DNA of 16,023 bases from an uncultured Collinsella sp. (GCA_902494135.1 CABUSE010000017.1:1-16023); one strand, 5' to 3'; counted from the stretch's first letter, positions 7,093 through 14,868 are shown. The notes: generated by a model not told the origin, from the letters alone. A program made the numbers and translations.

Positions 7093-9872
7093 CAGAATCC
7101 TCCAAACTCACGATCTTCACGTGCCATCTCGGCGTCGACAGACTCCAGCGCGGCAAGCCCCTCCTCGTCCAACAGGACCTCGCGCGGCTTGGAACCGTCG
7201 GGCGGGCCGACGACACCCTTTTCTTCCAGCATATCCATAATACGCCCGGCACGCGCATAGCCAACCTTCAGACGACGTTGCAGGCCAGATGTGGAGCCAA
7301 GCTGCGATTCCACCACAATATGGGCGGCTTCCCAAATGAGCGGATCATCGTCTTGCGGCTCGGCGACTCCGGTACGGACAATGCCGCCGCCACCCGCCAT
7401 GGACATGGAAGCGGGCGCCACGGCAGACAGGATCTCCTCGTGGTAGTCGGGCTCGCTCTGCGACTTGACGAACTCGACGATCTCGTTGATTTCATCATCC
7501 GAGACAAAGCAGCCCTGGATACGGCGGGGCTTGCCCCAGTCGACCTTAGAGAACAGCATGTCGCCCAAACCGGTGAGCTTTTCGGCACCCATCTGGTCGA
7601 TGATGACGCGCGAGTCGATGCCCGTGGCGACGTTAAAGGCGATGCGGTTGGTGATGTTGGCCTTGATGAGGCCCGTCACCACGTTGGAGCTCGGGCGCTG
7701 CGTGGCCACGATAAGGTGGATACCGGCGGCACGGCCCAGCTGAGCAATACGCACGATCGAGGCCTCGACATCCTTACCGGCGACCATCATCAGGTCCGAG
7801 AGCTCGTCGATGATGATGACCAGGTAGGGCATCTTTTGCGGCGGGTTATCGTAATGCTCAAACTCGCCGGCGGCCTGCTTTTCGTTGTAGGTCGAGATCT
7901 TACGCACGTTGAGACGCTCGAAGACCTTCAGGCGACGCTCCATCTCGGACACGGCCCATTGCAGAGCGCTCGCGGCCTGCTTGGGCTCGGTCACTACAGG
8001 CACGTAAAGATGCGGCAGACCGTTATAGCCCGCAAGCTCGACGCGCTTGGGGTCGACCATGATCAGGCGAACGTCCTCGGGAAGGGCGCGCATGAGCAAG
8101 GTCGTGATGATGGAGTTGATCATGACCGACTTACCGGAACCCGTGGTACCGGCGATCAGCAGGTGGGGCATCTTGGCAAGGTCGGCGACGACCGGCGTAC
8201 CCTCGGCATCTCGACCGATGGCGAGCTCGAGCGGACCGCCCTTCACATAGGGAAGCACGTCGCCCAGGTTGACGTTCTGGCGCTTGCGGTTGGGAATCTC
8301 GATGCCCACGAGCGAGGTGCCAGGGATCGGGGCAAAGATACGCACCGACTGAGCGGCGAGCGAAAGCGCGATATCGTCCTCGAGGCTCGAAATCTTGCTC
8401 ACGCGCTCGCCCTCACCGGGCTGCAGCTTAAAGGTCGTCACCGTGGGGCCGGCGATCCAGCCGACCACGCGGGCACTGCGGCCAAACTCAAGCAACGTGG
8501 ACTGAAGCGACTCGGCAGTCTGCTCAAGCTCCTTGTCCGAAGACGCGGCGGAAGCCGACTGCGGGTTGGCATGCAGGATCTCGAGCGGCGGAAGCTTGAG
8601 GCCGACCTCTTCTTCGCCCTCGTTATCCGCGGCGCCGCCGTCCGCTCCCCCATCGCTAGCCGCAGCCGATTCAACAGCGCTCGCGACAGCCGTATCGGCA
8701 ACCTTGGGATGCTTCAAGAAGTCGGGAATCTGCGGAGCTGCCGAGACAGGATTCACGGCAAACGGCGGCTCGGACTCGTCAATCTTATCGGGGTCGTCTT
8801 CCATCGAAAGCTGGCCGGTTACCTGGTCGCGCTTGGCATGGCGACGCTGCAGCAAAGTTGTCTTTGCAGTCTCAATCGGTGCCTCGTCGTCCTCGTCATC
8901 GCCCTCAGTGAGCTCAATCTCGCTATCGGACCAAGACGGGTCGGGCTCGCTTGTATTCAACTTGGGTGTGGCCTTGCCCTTCTTGACATGACGGCGCGGC
9001 AGCAGCGTCGTCTTAGCGCGCTCAGCCTCAACCGACTCGGATACGTCGACAAACGGATCCTCGTCCTCGTCGTCATCGTCCAAAACCGGGTCCACATCGT
9101 TGCCCATAACCGTGGTCACGGCAGCATCGGAGCCCTTTTGACGAAGAATGGTCAGGTGCGGACGGGCAACGCCGGGCACCGACAGGGCTTCGTCGTCACC
9201 CCACGGGCTGGCGTTAACATCGGCACGACGGCGCTCGGCAAAATCGGCCGCGCGGTCGCGAGCAGAGCGCAGCACGCCACCCACCGAAAAGCCGATGATG
9301 ACAAAACCAACGACGGCCAGACCCAACAGGACTACCATCGCGATAGGCTTACCCAGGGCATTCTGCAGCGCACTCGCAATAAACGCACCGATGTAGCCAC
9401 CCGAGGCGGACAGATTTTGCGGCGTAAACATAAGGTCACACGAGTCGCTCGTACCCGGCACCATCAGCGAAAGAATGGAGACGACGGCGATAAAGACCAC
9501 GGCTCCGCCCGCGACCGAGCGAATGTTGAGCGGCGAGTCCTCACCTAAAAAGAGCGTGGCGGCAAACAGCAAAATGACGATCGGCAGCACGTAGGCGCCC
9601 AGACCAAAGCCCAGGTGGTAGAAACCGGCAACCGCAGCCGTAACGGGTGCTGTTGCCGGAGAAATCACGGCAATGAAGGACGCAATCGCCAAAACGGCGA
9701 TGACCACGCCGGCAATATCGCGGTTGGCCGAGGGCTCGACCAGGGGCTCAAAATCGTCGAAGTCCGCCTCGTGGCCCTTATTGGCACGCAGATGGGAACC
9801 GGCACCCTTAGCAGATGCCGGTTGGTTGTTGGCTTTATTGCCTTTGGCGTTTTGTGCAGATCCGCGCGCCAA
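7092..9872 (-). CDS. ftsK: DNA translocase FtsK/SpoIIIE
   Basis: The 926-residue protein is the septal double-stranded-DNA pump that clears chromosomes from the closing division site. Four hydrophobic segments lie near 54-70, 75-109, 119-138 and 177-200. An acidic linker of about 230 residues follows, then the motor: Walker A GTTGSGKS at 575-582 and Walker B IIIDE at 686-690. The C-terminal winged-helix gamma domain (about 845-910) would read polar DNA signals. The linker contains two copies of AKTTLL-x-RRH-x-K, at 286 and 336. The start is a TTG at 9872, preceded by GGAGG six nt upstream within the end of rnj; one base separates it from the rnj stop codon. No ATG fits this position. Paralogues of FtsK/SpoIIIE type exist, so the choice between division and sporulation roles is not fixed by sequence. 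Confidence 0.96.
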   Translation of the reverse strand: MARGSAQNAKGNKANNQPASAKGAGSHLRANKGHEADFDDFEPLVEPSANRDIAGVVIAVLAIASFIAVISPATAPVTAAVAGFYHLGFGLGAYVLPIVILLFAATLFLGEDSPLNIRSVAGGAVVFIAVVSILSLMVPGTSDSCDLMFTPQNLSASGGYIGAFIASALQNALGKPIAMVVLLGLAVVGFVIIGFSVGGVLRSARDRAADFAERRRADVNASPWGDDEALSVPGVARPHLTILRQKGSDAAVTTVMGNDVDPVLDDDDEDEDPFVDVSESVEAERAKTTLLPRRHVKKGKATPKLNTSEPDPSWSDSEIELTEGDDEDDEAPIETAKTTLLQRRHAKRDQVTGQLSMEDDPDKIDESEPPFAVNPVSAAPQIPDFLKHPKVADTAVASAVESAAASDGGADGGAADNEGEEEVGLKLPPLEILHANPQSASAASSDKELEQTAESLQSTLLEFGRSARVVGWIAGPTVTTFKLQPGEGERVSKISSLEDDIALSLAAQSVRIFAPIPGTSLVGIEIPNRKRQNVNLGDVLPYVKGGPLELAIGRDAEGTPVVADLAKMPHLLIAGTTGSGKSVMINSIITTLLMRALPEDVRLIMVDPKRVELAGYNGLPHLYVPVVTEPKQAASALQWAVSEMERRLKVFERLNVRKISTYNEKQAAGEFEHYDNPPQKMPYLVIIIDELSDLMMVAGKDVEASIVRIAQLGRAAGIHLIVATQRPSSNVVTGLIKANITNRIAFNVATGIDSRVIIDQMGAEKLTGLGDMLFSKVDWGKPRRIQGCFVSDDEINEIVEFVKSQSEPDYHEEILSAVAPASMSMAGGGGIVRTGVAEPQDDDPLIWEAAHIVVESQLGSTSGLQRRLKVGYARAGRIMDMLEEKGVVGPPDGSKPREVLLDEEGLAALESVDAEMAREDREFGGF

Positions 9873-9873
9873 A

Positions 9874-11544
9874 CTAAACCTCCATGACGACCGGGATGAT
9901 CATCGGACGGGTGCGCGTACGGCTCCAAATGAAGTTGGAGAGCGAATCGCGCACGGCCTTGCGAATGGCATCGGAACCGCTGCTCGTAAAGCTGAACTTA
10001 CCCTTCTCGATCGTCTTCATAATGGACGCGGAGGCATCCTCGGAAAACTGGTCGTCGATGGCAAACGAGACGCCGCGGCCCGAGAACTCGATGGCCTCGA
10101 TCTTCTTGTGCTTGAGCGAGACAATGGCAACAGCGGTAACCATACCGTCGTTGGCGAGCTTCTGGCGATCGCGCAAGACGATGGGGTCGGTATCGCCGAT
10201 ACGCAGGCCGTCGACGTAGACGACGCCGGACTCGACAGGCGTACCGCGCTTGACGATACCGCCGCGCATCTCGAGCGTGTCGCCGTTATCGAGGATAAAG
10301 ATATGATCGTCCTTGATGCCCATCTTGCGGGCAAGCTGGGCATGGGCGCGCAGATGCACGGCCTCACCGTGAACCGGCATAAAGTAAGTGGGCTTGGCCA
10401 TAGCCATCAGGAGCTTGAGCTCCTCCTGGCTACCGTGGCCCGAGACGTGGACAAGAGCGCGGTTCTTATCCCACACGTCGCAGCCGAGCTTGGCCAGGCT
10501 GTTGACGACCTGCTGGACGGCTTTCTCGTTGCCGGGAACGGGAGTTGCCGAGAGGATGACGGTATCGCCCTCGTGGATAGAGAGCGTCTTGTGCTCGCCA
10601 TTGGCCATGCGGGACAGGGCCGACAGCGGCTCGCCCTGCGAACCGGTGCACATGACGACGATCTTGTCGTCGGGCAGGTTATCGATATCGAAGGCATCGA
10701 TGATATCGGCATCGTCGATGTTGAGGTAGCCCAGCTCGCGCGCGACGCGGGTGTTGGTGAGCATGGAACGACCGGTCACAACGACCTTACGGCCGCACTT
10801 GCGGGCGGCATCGCAGATCTGCTGCAAACGATGGATATGGCTCGAGAACGACGCGACGAACACGCGACCCGGGGCGTTCTTGATGGCATGCAGCAGGTTG
10901 GGACCAACCTCGGCCTCGGACTTGGTAAAGCCGGGAACCGTGGCATTGGTGGAGTCGGACAGCAACAGGTCGATGCCCTGCTTGGCAAAGCGGCTGATAG
11001 CGGCATAGTCGGGCGTGACGCCGTCGATGGGCGTCTGGTCGAGCTTAAAGTCGCCGGTGTGCATAACGGTGCCCTGATTGGTGCGAATGAACACGCCCAG
11101 AGCGCCGGGGATGGAATGCGTCATCGAGAAGAAGTCGAGCGAGATGCCGCCGAGGTTGACATGGCTGCCGCCCTTGACCTCGCGGAACTTGGGTGCGCGG
11201 ATGCGGAACTCAGAAAGCTTGCCCTCGATAAAGCCAAGCGTCAGCTTGCTCGAGAAGATGGGCACCTTATTGTTGAGGTCCTGCAGCAGATACGGAAGCG
11301 AACCGGTGTGGTCCTCGTGGCCGTGGGTGACGACGATACCGCGGAGCTTCTCCTCGTTCTCCAGAACATAGGTGTAGTCGGGAAGCACTAGGTCGATACC
11401 GGGCTGGGAGTCATCCGGGAACATGAGACCGGCGTCGACGAGCACCATGTCGTCGCCGCACTCGAAGACCGTCATGTTCTTGCCGATGCCATCAAGGCCG
11501 CCGAGCGGAATGATCTTCAAGGGAGATGATTTTTTAGCTGCCAT
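9874..11544 (-). CDS. rnj: Ribonuclease J
   Basis: This 556-residue enzyme is a metallo-beta-lactamase/beta-CASP ribonuclease with 5'-to-3' exonuclease and endonuclease activity on mRNA and rRNA precursors. Zinc ligands are seen in HGHEDH (His74, His76, Asp78, His79), His143 in MTHSIPG and Asp165 in HTGDFKLD. The beta-CASP part carries GSQGEP at 301-306, HVSGHGSQEE at 366-375 and His392 in MPVHGE. The C-terminal domain ends with the typical RPMIIPVVMEV. The ATG at 11544 has AAAGGAA about 13 nt upstream, a long spacing, but no better start is present. It heads the run leading into ftsK. Only one RNase J is seen here; J1 and J2 cannot be told apart. Confidence 0.96.
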   Translation of the reverse strand: MAAKKSSPLKIIPLGGLDGIGKNMTVFECGDDMVLVDAGLMFPDDSQPGIDLVLPDYTYVLENEEKLRGIVVTHGHEDHTGSLPYLLQDLNNKVPIFSSKLTLGFIEGKLSEFRIRAPKFREVKGGSHVNLGGISLDFFSMTHSIPGALGVFIRTNQGTVMHTGDFKLDQTPIDGVTPDYAAISRFAKQGIDLLLSDSTNATVPGFTKSEAEVGPNLLHAIKNAPGRVFVASFSSHIHRLQQICDAARKCGRKVVVTGRSMLTNTRVARELGYLNIDDADIIDAFDIDNLPDDKIVVMCTGSQGEPLSALSRMANGEHKTLSIHEGDTVILSATPVPGNEKAVQQVVNSLAKLGCDVWDKNRALVHVSGHGSQEELKLLMAMAKPTYFMPVHGEAVHLRAHAQLARKMGIKDDHIFILDNGDTLEMRGGIVKRGTPVESGVVYVDGLRIGDTDPIVLRDRQKLANDGMVTAVAIVSLKHKKIEAIEFSGRGVSFAIDDQFSEDASASIMKTIEKGKFSFTSSGSDAIRKAVRDSLSNFIWSRTRTRPMIIPVVMEV

Positions 11545-11632
11545 AGGTTAGTGTGGTTTCCTTTCTTCGAAACGGGTCTGGAACAACCGACGGGGCGCTT
11601 CTGGCAAACCGACCGCCGGGAACGTACAACAA

Positions 11633-11652
11633 TGCATCGCAGAGTCGATGCA
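11633..11652. repeat. Small perfect palindrome upstream of rnj
   Basis: TGCATCG (11633-11639) and CGATGCA (11646-11652) flank a 6-nt loop, giving a 7-bp stem about 90 bp before the rnj start. It could be an operator or a leader hairpin of rnj; the sequence does not decide. Confidence 0.5.
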
Positions 11653-11763
11653 ATAACCACAGTATGATACCCATTTGCCCACCAACAGACCACCCATGCA
11701 TCAAAGCCCCATCTGAACTGGTCCATCCCGCCGGTCTGGGGCCATCGGGGGCCGGGGCGGGTT

Positions 11764-11844
11764 AAGTTTGCTGCTCTACAGTCCTGCTCACGACGGAGGC
11801 CACATTAAGTGGCCTCCTGTTCGTGCGGAACTCGCGATAAACTT
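11764..11844 (+). repeat. 81-nt palindromic element, copy A
   Basis: The copy begins AAGTTT and ends AAACTT. Its centre is a 9-bp stem, GGAGGCCAC (11795-11803) and GTGGCCTCC (11809-11817), around the loop ATTAA. Next to it CACGA and TCGTG can pair. Between these and the ends lie unpaired blocks, CTGCTCTACAGTCCTGC on the left and GCGGAACTCGCGAT on the right. The flanks extend the symmetry imperfectly from 11738 to 11870. It matches the reverse complement of copy B at 70 of 81 positions. Confidence 0.85.
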
Positions 11845-11928
11845 AGCCCGTGCCGGGGCCGCTGAGCCCTGACCTGCCAATATGAGATAGGTTTATTTTA
11901 GTAGGTTTTATCAGGGGAAATACTGCTG

Positions 11929-11968
11929 TGTCTATCTACTGATCTGAAATCTGACTACTGAATAGACA
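11929..11968. repeat. 40-bp element with nested inverted and direct repeats
   Basis: The order is TGTCTAT, CTACTGA, TCTGA, AA, TCTGA, CTACTGA, ATAGACA. The outermost 7-mers are perfect inverted repeats, while the two inner pairs are direct repeats. All units abut without gaps. It lies roughly midway between repeat copies A and B. Confidence 0.75.
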
Positions 11969-11999
11969 GTCTAACAAAATAGCGAGCGGCACTAACCAG

Positions 12000-12146
12000 C
12001 CCTTTTGCTTGCGCCCGGGAGGGACGCATATGAAGTTTATCGCGAGTTCCGCACGCAAAGGAAAGCACTTAATGTGCTTTCCGTCTTGCGCAGGACTGTA
12101 GAGCAGGAAACTTCATATGCGGCCCTCCCGGGCGCAAGCAAAAGGG
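12000..12146. repeat. 147-bp palindrome with 39-bp arms around copy B
   Basis: Bases 12000-12038 pair with 12108-12146 at 38 of 39 positions; the sole mismatch is 12024 with 12122. The outer 24 bp of each arm are GC-rich and begin or end with CCCTTTTG or CAAAAGGG. The inner 14 bp contain CATATG and end in AAGTTT. The right end overlaps the pnp terminator by a few bases. Confidence 0.92.
12033..12113 (-). repeat. 81-nt palindromic element, copy B (inverted)
   Basis: This copy also begins AAGTTT and ends AAACTT and is exactly as long as copy A, but lies in the opposite orientation. Its central stem is GGAAAGCAC (12060-12068) and GTGCTTTCC (12074-12082) around TTAAT. Compared with copy A, three base pairs in that stem differ on both strands so that pairing is kept, while the flanking unpaired blocks are nearly identical. 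Confidence 0.85.
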
Positions 12147-12170
12147 CGGCCCCTGTCCGGAGTCGCCCTT
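12138..12170 (-). terminator. pnp terminator
   Basis: On the minus strand AAGGGCG (12164-12170) pairs with CGCCCTT (12142-12148), with further partial pairing inside, followed by UUUUGCUU. It begins 23 nt after the pnp stop codon. The U-tract coincides with the end of the 147-bp palindrome. Confidence 0.85.
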
Positions 12171-12193
12171 GTTGAGCTGCTTATGTTTAGCTG

Positions 12194-14440
12194 TTACTCA
12201 GCGTCGTGGTGGCGGCGGGGCTTGCGGCCTCCGTTGTCGCCGGGACGGCGCGGACGATCGCTGCGCTCGGAGCGCTCGCGACGCGGACGCTCACGGCGCT
12301 GGAAGTGCTCGCCGTCGCCCTCGGAGGCACCCTCGGCACGAGCCGGTGCCTCGGGCTTGTCCAGACGATCGAGCGAGATCTTGCCACGATCGTCGACCTC
12401 GATGACGACGACCTTGACCTCGTCGCCCACATTGAGAACGTCCTCGACCTTCTCCACGCGGCCCTTGGCGACGCGGGAGATGTGCAGCAGGCCGTCCTTA
12501 CCGGGCAGCAGGTTGACGAAGGCGCCGAAGGGCTGGATGGAGACCACGCGACCGGTGTACTCCTCGCCCGGCTCGGGAACCTTGATGATGAGCTTGATGC
12601 GCTCGACAGCCTGGTCGACAGACTCGCCGGTGCCACCGACAAAGACGGTGCCGTCCTCCTGGATGTCAACCGAAGCGCCAGTCTCGTCCTGGATGCCGCG
12701 GATGACCTTGCCGCCAGAACCGATGACGTCGCGGATCTTGTCGGTCGGAACCTGGATGGAGACGATGCGCGGAGCGGTGCTGCGCGTAGTGTGGCGCGGC
12801 TCGGGGATCACATCGAGCATCTTCTGCAGGATGAAGGCGCGACCCTCCTTGGCCTGCTGCAGGGCGCGGGCCAGGATGTCGAAGGTGAGGCCAGTGGCCT
12901 TGTTGTCCATCTGCAGAGCAGTGATGCCCTCGGTGGTGCCGGTGACCTTAAAGTCCATGTCGCCCAGGAAGTCCTCGAGACCCTGGATGTCGGACAGGAC
13001 CACGGTCTTGCCCTCCTCCTGAATCAGGCCCATAGCGATACCGGAGACCGGGCGCTTAATGGGCACGCCGCCGTCCATAAGGGCGAGCGTGGAACCGCAG
13101 GTCGAAGCCATCGAAGAGGAACCGTTGGACTCCATGACCTCGGAGACGACGCGGATGGCGTAGGGGAACTCGTTCTCGTCGGGAAGCACCGGAAGCAGAG
13201 CGCGCTCTGCCAGGTTGCCGTGACCGATCTCGCGGCGCTTGGGGCTGCCCATGCGGCCGGTCTCACCGGTGCAGAACGGCGGGAAGTTGTAGTGGTGCAT
13301 GTAGCGCTTGCCCTCGGTGGGCTCGATGGTGTCCAGACGCTGGCCCTCGTTGAGCATGCCGAGCGACAGGACGGAGAGCACCTGGGTCTGACCGCGCTGG
13401 AACAGGCCGGAGCCATGAACGAGCGGCAGGTAGTTGTCCTTCACCATGATGGGGCGAATCTCGTCGGCGGCACGGCCGTCGACGCGCTCGCCGGTCTCGA
13501 CGACCATGGTGCGCATGGCCTTCTTCTCGAGCTTCTTGAGCGCCACGGGGATCTCGCGCTCCCAAGCGGCCTGCTCCTCCTCGGTGAACTCGGCGCGGAT
13601 GGACTCCTTCAGAGCCTCGACCTTACCGATACGGGAGAGCTTGTCGGCATCGCGAAGGGCAGCTGCCATCTCGTCGTAGTGGGCGAAGATGCGCTCCTGG
13701 ACCTCCTCGACGGGCTGGTCGAGCGGGTACTCCTTCTTGACGATGGGGCCGTTGACCTGCTCCCACTCGGCGACGAACTCGTCCTGAGCCTGGCAGAAAG
13801 CAGCAAGGGCCTCCTGGCCAAACTTCATGGCGGCGAGCATGTCGTCCTCGGAGATCTCCTCGGCGCCGGCCTCGACCATCGAGATGAAGTCGGCGGATCC
13901 GCCCAGCTCCAGGTCCAGATCGGAGTTCTCGCGCTCCTCGTAGGTGGGGTTGACGATAAACTCGCCGGTCTCCACGTTACGGCCGATGCGCACGCAGGCA
14001 AGCGGGCCCTCGAAGGGCACACCGCCGAGCGTCATGGCCAGGGAAGCACCCATGACGTTGATGACGTCAAAGGGGTTGACCTGGTCGGCGACAAGCGAGG
14101 TAGCGACGATGTGCACCTCGTTGCGGAAGCCGTCCGGGAAGCTCGGGCGAATCGGACGGTCGATCATGCGCGCGGTGAGCGTGGCCTTCTCGCTGGGACG
14201 GCCCTCACGCTTGAGGTAGCCACCCGGGATGCGGCCGGCGGCGTACATCTTCTCGTTGAAGTCGACGGTCAGCGGGAAGAAGTCGTAGTTCTTACGCTCC
14301 TTGGAGACGACCACGGTGTCGAGCATCGTGGTGTCGCCCTGCTTGACCAGGCAGGCGCCGGTGGCCTGCTTGGCAAGCTCGCCCGACTCAAAGGTGTAGG
14401 TCTTGCCGTACAGCTCAAAGGTCTTGGATACGAGTGTCAT
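12194..14440 (-). CDS. pnp: Polyribonucleotide nucleotidyltransferase (PNPase)
   Basis: The 748-residue protein is the phosphate-dependent 3'-to-5' exoribonuclease of mRNA decay. Two RNase PH domains lie at about 10-150 and 320-550, with the catalytic segment GDMDFKVTGT at 493-502 (Asp494 and Asp496 seen) and an all-helical domain between. A KH domain follows with its GSGG loop at 574-577, then an S1 domain at about 626-692. The last 50 residues are a tail rich in Arg, Glu and Pro (RRERPRRERSERSDRPRRP), likely disordered and RNA-binding. The ATG at 14440 has AAAGGAG close upstream. It follows rpsO, as in E. coli and many other bacteria, but across a terminator and a structured leader. Confidence 0.98.
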   Translation of the reverse strand: MTLVSKTFELYGKTYTFESGELAKQATGACLVKQGDTTMLDTVVVSKERKNYDFFPLTVDFNEKMYAAGRIPGGYLKREGRPSEKATLTARMIDRPIRPSFPDGFRNEVHIVATSLVADQVNPFDVINVMGASLAMTLGGVPFEGPLACVRIGRNVETGEFIVNPTYEERENSDLDLELGGSADFISMVEAGAEEISEDDMLAAMKFGQEALAAFCQAQDEFVAEWEQVNGPIVKKEYPLDQPVEEVQERIFAHYDEMAAALRDADKLSRIGKVEALKESIRAEFTEEEQAAWEREIPVALKKLEKKAMRTMVVETGERVDGRAADEIRPIMVKDNYLPLVHGSGLFQRGQTQVLSVLSLGMLNEGQRLDTIEPTEGKRYMHHYNFPPFCTGETGRMGSPKRREIGHGNLAERALLPVLPDENEFPYAIRVVSEVMESNGSSSMASTCGSTLALMDGGVPIKRPVSGIAMGLIQEEGKTVVLSDIQGLEDFLGDMDFKVTGTTEGITALQMDNKATGLTFDILARALQQAKEGRAFILQKMLDVIPEPRHTTRSTAPRIVSIQVPTDKIRDVIGSGGKVIRGIQDETGASVDIQEDGTVFVGGTGESVDQAVERIKLIIKVPEPGEEYTGRVVSIQPFGAFVNLLPGKDGLLHISRVAKGRVEKVEDVLNVGDEVKVVVIEVDDRGKISLDRLDKPEAPARAEGASEGDGEHFQRRERPRRERSERSDRPRRPGDNGGRKPRRHHDAE

Positions 14441-14453
14441 TGTTCTCCTTTAC

Positions 14454-14524
14454 CCCACAGACCCCTTGTCTGCGGGCTTCTCATGTGACGCGGGCCCCCT
14501 GCCCCCGCCACGCTTCAGAGCGTG
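14454..14524 (-). promoter_or_regulatory. Structured leader of pnp (three hairpins)
   Basis: On the minus strand, reading toward pnp: a 6-bp stem CACGCT/AGCGTG (14509-14524), a 5-bp GC stem GCGGG/CCCGC (14490-14508), and a 9-bp stem with one G-U pair (14454-14476) that ends 3 nt before AAAGGAG. The last one could affect ribosome access. No promoter-like sequence was found between the rpsO terminator and pnp. Confidence 0.6.
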
Positions 14525-14541
14525 ATTGTTCGCGCCCTTAC

Positions 14542-14575
14542 ACAAAAAGAGCGCCCCGCTGCGCAGGACGCTCTT
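14542..14575 (-). terminator. rpsO terminator or attenuator before pnp
   Basis: AAGAGCG (14569-14575 on the minus strand) pairs with CGCTCTT (14547-14553), with three more inner pairs, followed by UUUUUGUG. It lies 14 nt after the rpsO stop codon and separates rpsO from pnp. As no promoter is evident after it, some read-through probably feeds pnp. Confidence 0.88.
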
Positions 14576-14589
14576 AGCATGTACAAATC

Positions 14590-14868
14590 CTACTGGATGT
14601 TGTCGCGGATGCCCAGAGCCTTGATGAGCTCACGGTACTCGACGATGTCGTTCTTCTTGATGTAGGAGAGAAGACGACGACGACGGCCGACGAGCATGAG
14701 CAGGCCACGACGGGTGTGGAAGTCCTTCTGGTGGGACTTCATGTGCTCGGTCAGCTCCTTGATGCGCTCGGACAGGATGGCGACCTGAACCTTGGGGTTG
14801 CCGGTGTCGACCGGGGTGTTACCGAACTGGGCAGTCAGCTCAGCCTTGCGCTCTTTGGAAACAGTCAT
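14590..14868 (-). CDS. rpsO: 30S ribosomal protein S15
   Basis: The product of 92 residues is close to the normal 89. It binds 16S rRNA early in assembly of the small subunit platform. Family segments are clear: DTGNPKVQVAILSERIKELTEH (about 21-42), then HQKDFHTRRGLLMLVGRRRRLLSYI (46-70), with His46, Asp49 and the GRRRRLL basic patch. The ATG at 14868 has GAAAGGTG five nt upstream. The gene stands between recO and pnp with a structured leader, and ends at a strong terminator. Confidence 0.98.
   Translation of the reverse strand: MTVSKERKAELTAQFGNTPVDTGNPKVQVAILSERIKELTEHMKSHQKDFHTRRGLLMLVGRRRRLLSYIKKNDIVEYRELIKALGIRDNIQ

Larger units (their letters stand above)
11545..12193. other. 649-bp non-coding region between pnp and rnj
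   Basis: No plausible gene was found on either strand. From right to left it holds the pnp terminator (12138-12170), a 147-bp palindrome around repeat copy B (12000-12146), an AT-richer spacer with a symmetric 40-bp element (11929-11968), repeat copy A in a longer imperfect palindrome (11738-11870), and a small palindrome in the probable rnj leader (11633-11652). An rnj promoter should lie to the right of 11545 on the minus strand, but I could not pick a convincing pair of boxes. Confidence 0.8.

Noticed and set aside
7083..9548. Open frame of 821 codons on the plus strand opposite ftsK
   Set aside because: It mirrors the ftsK codons, has low-complexity composition rich in Gly, Arg, Leu and His with no domain, and has no ribosome binding site. 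The same holds for long plus-strand frames at 3164-5080, 9673-11391, 12206-14488 and 1225-2220; G+C-rich codon use keeps stops rare on the other strand.
11517..11765. Short frames on both strands between rnj and element A
   Set aside because: They are 69-70 codons, overlap the rnj start or palindromes, and lack ribosome binding sites or recognisable peptides.
11761..11847. Integron attC site
   Set aside because: The ends contain GTTAAGT and ACTTAGC, which resemble attC core motifs, but they are in the reverse order and one base off, copy B lacks them, and no integrase or gene cassette is present.
11764..12113. Insertion sequence or CRISPR
   Set aside because: There is no transposase frame and no target-site duplication was found next to the outer ends. 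Only two inverted units exist, not a direct array with spacers.
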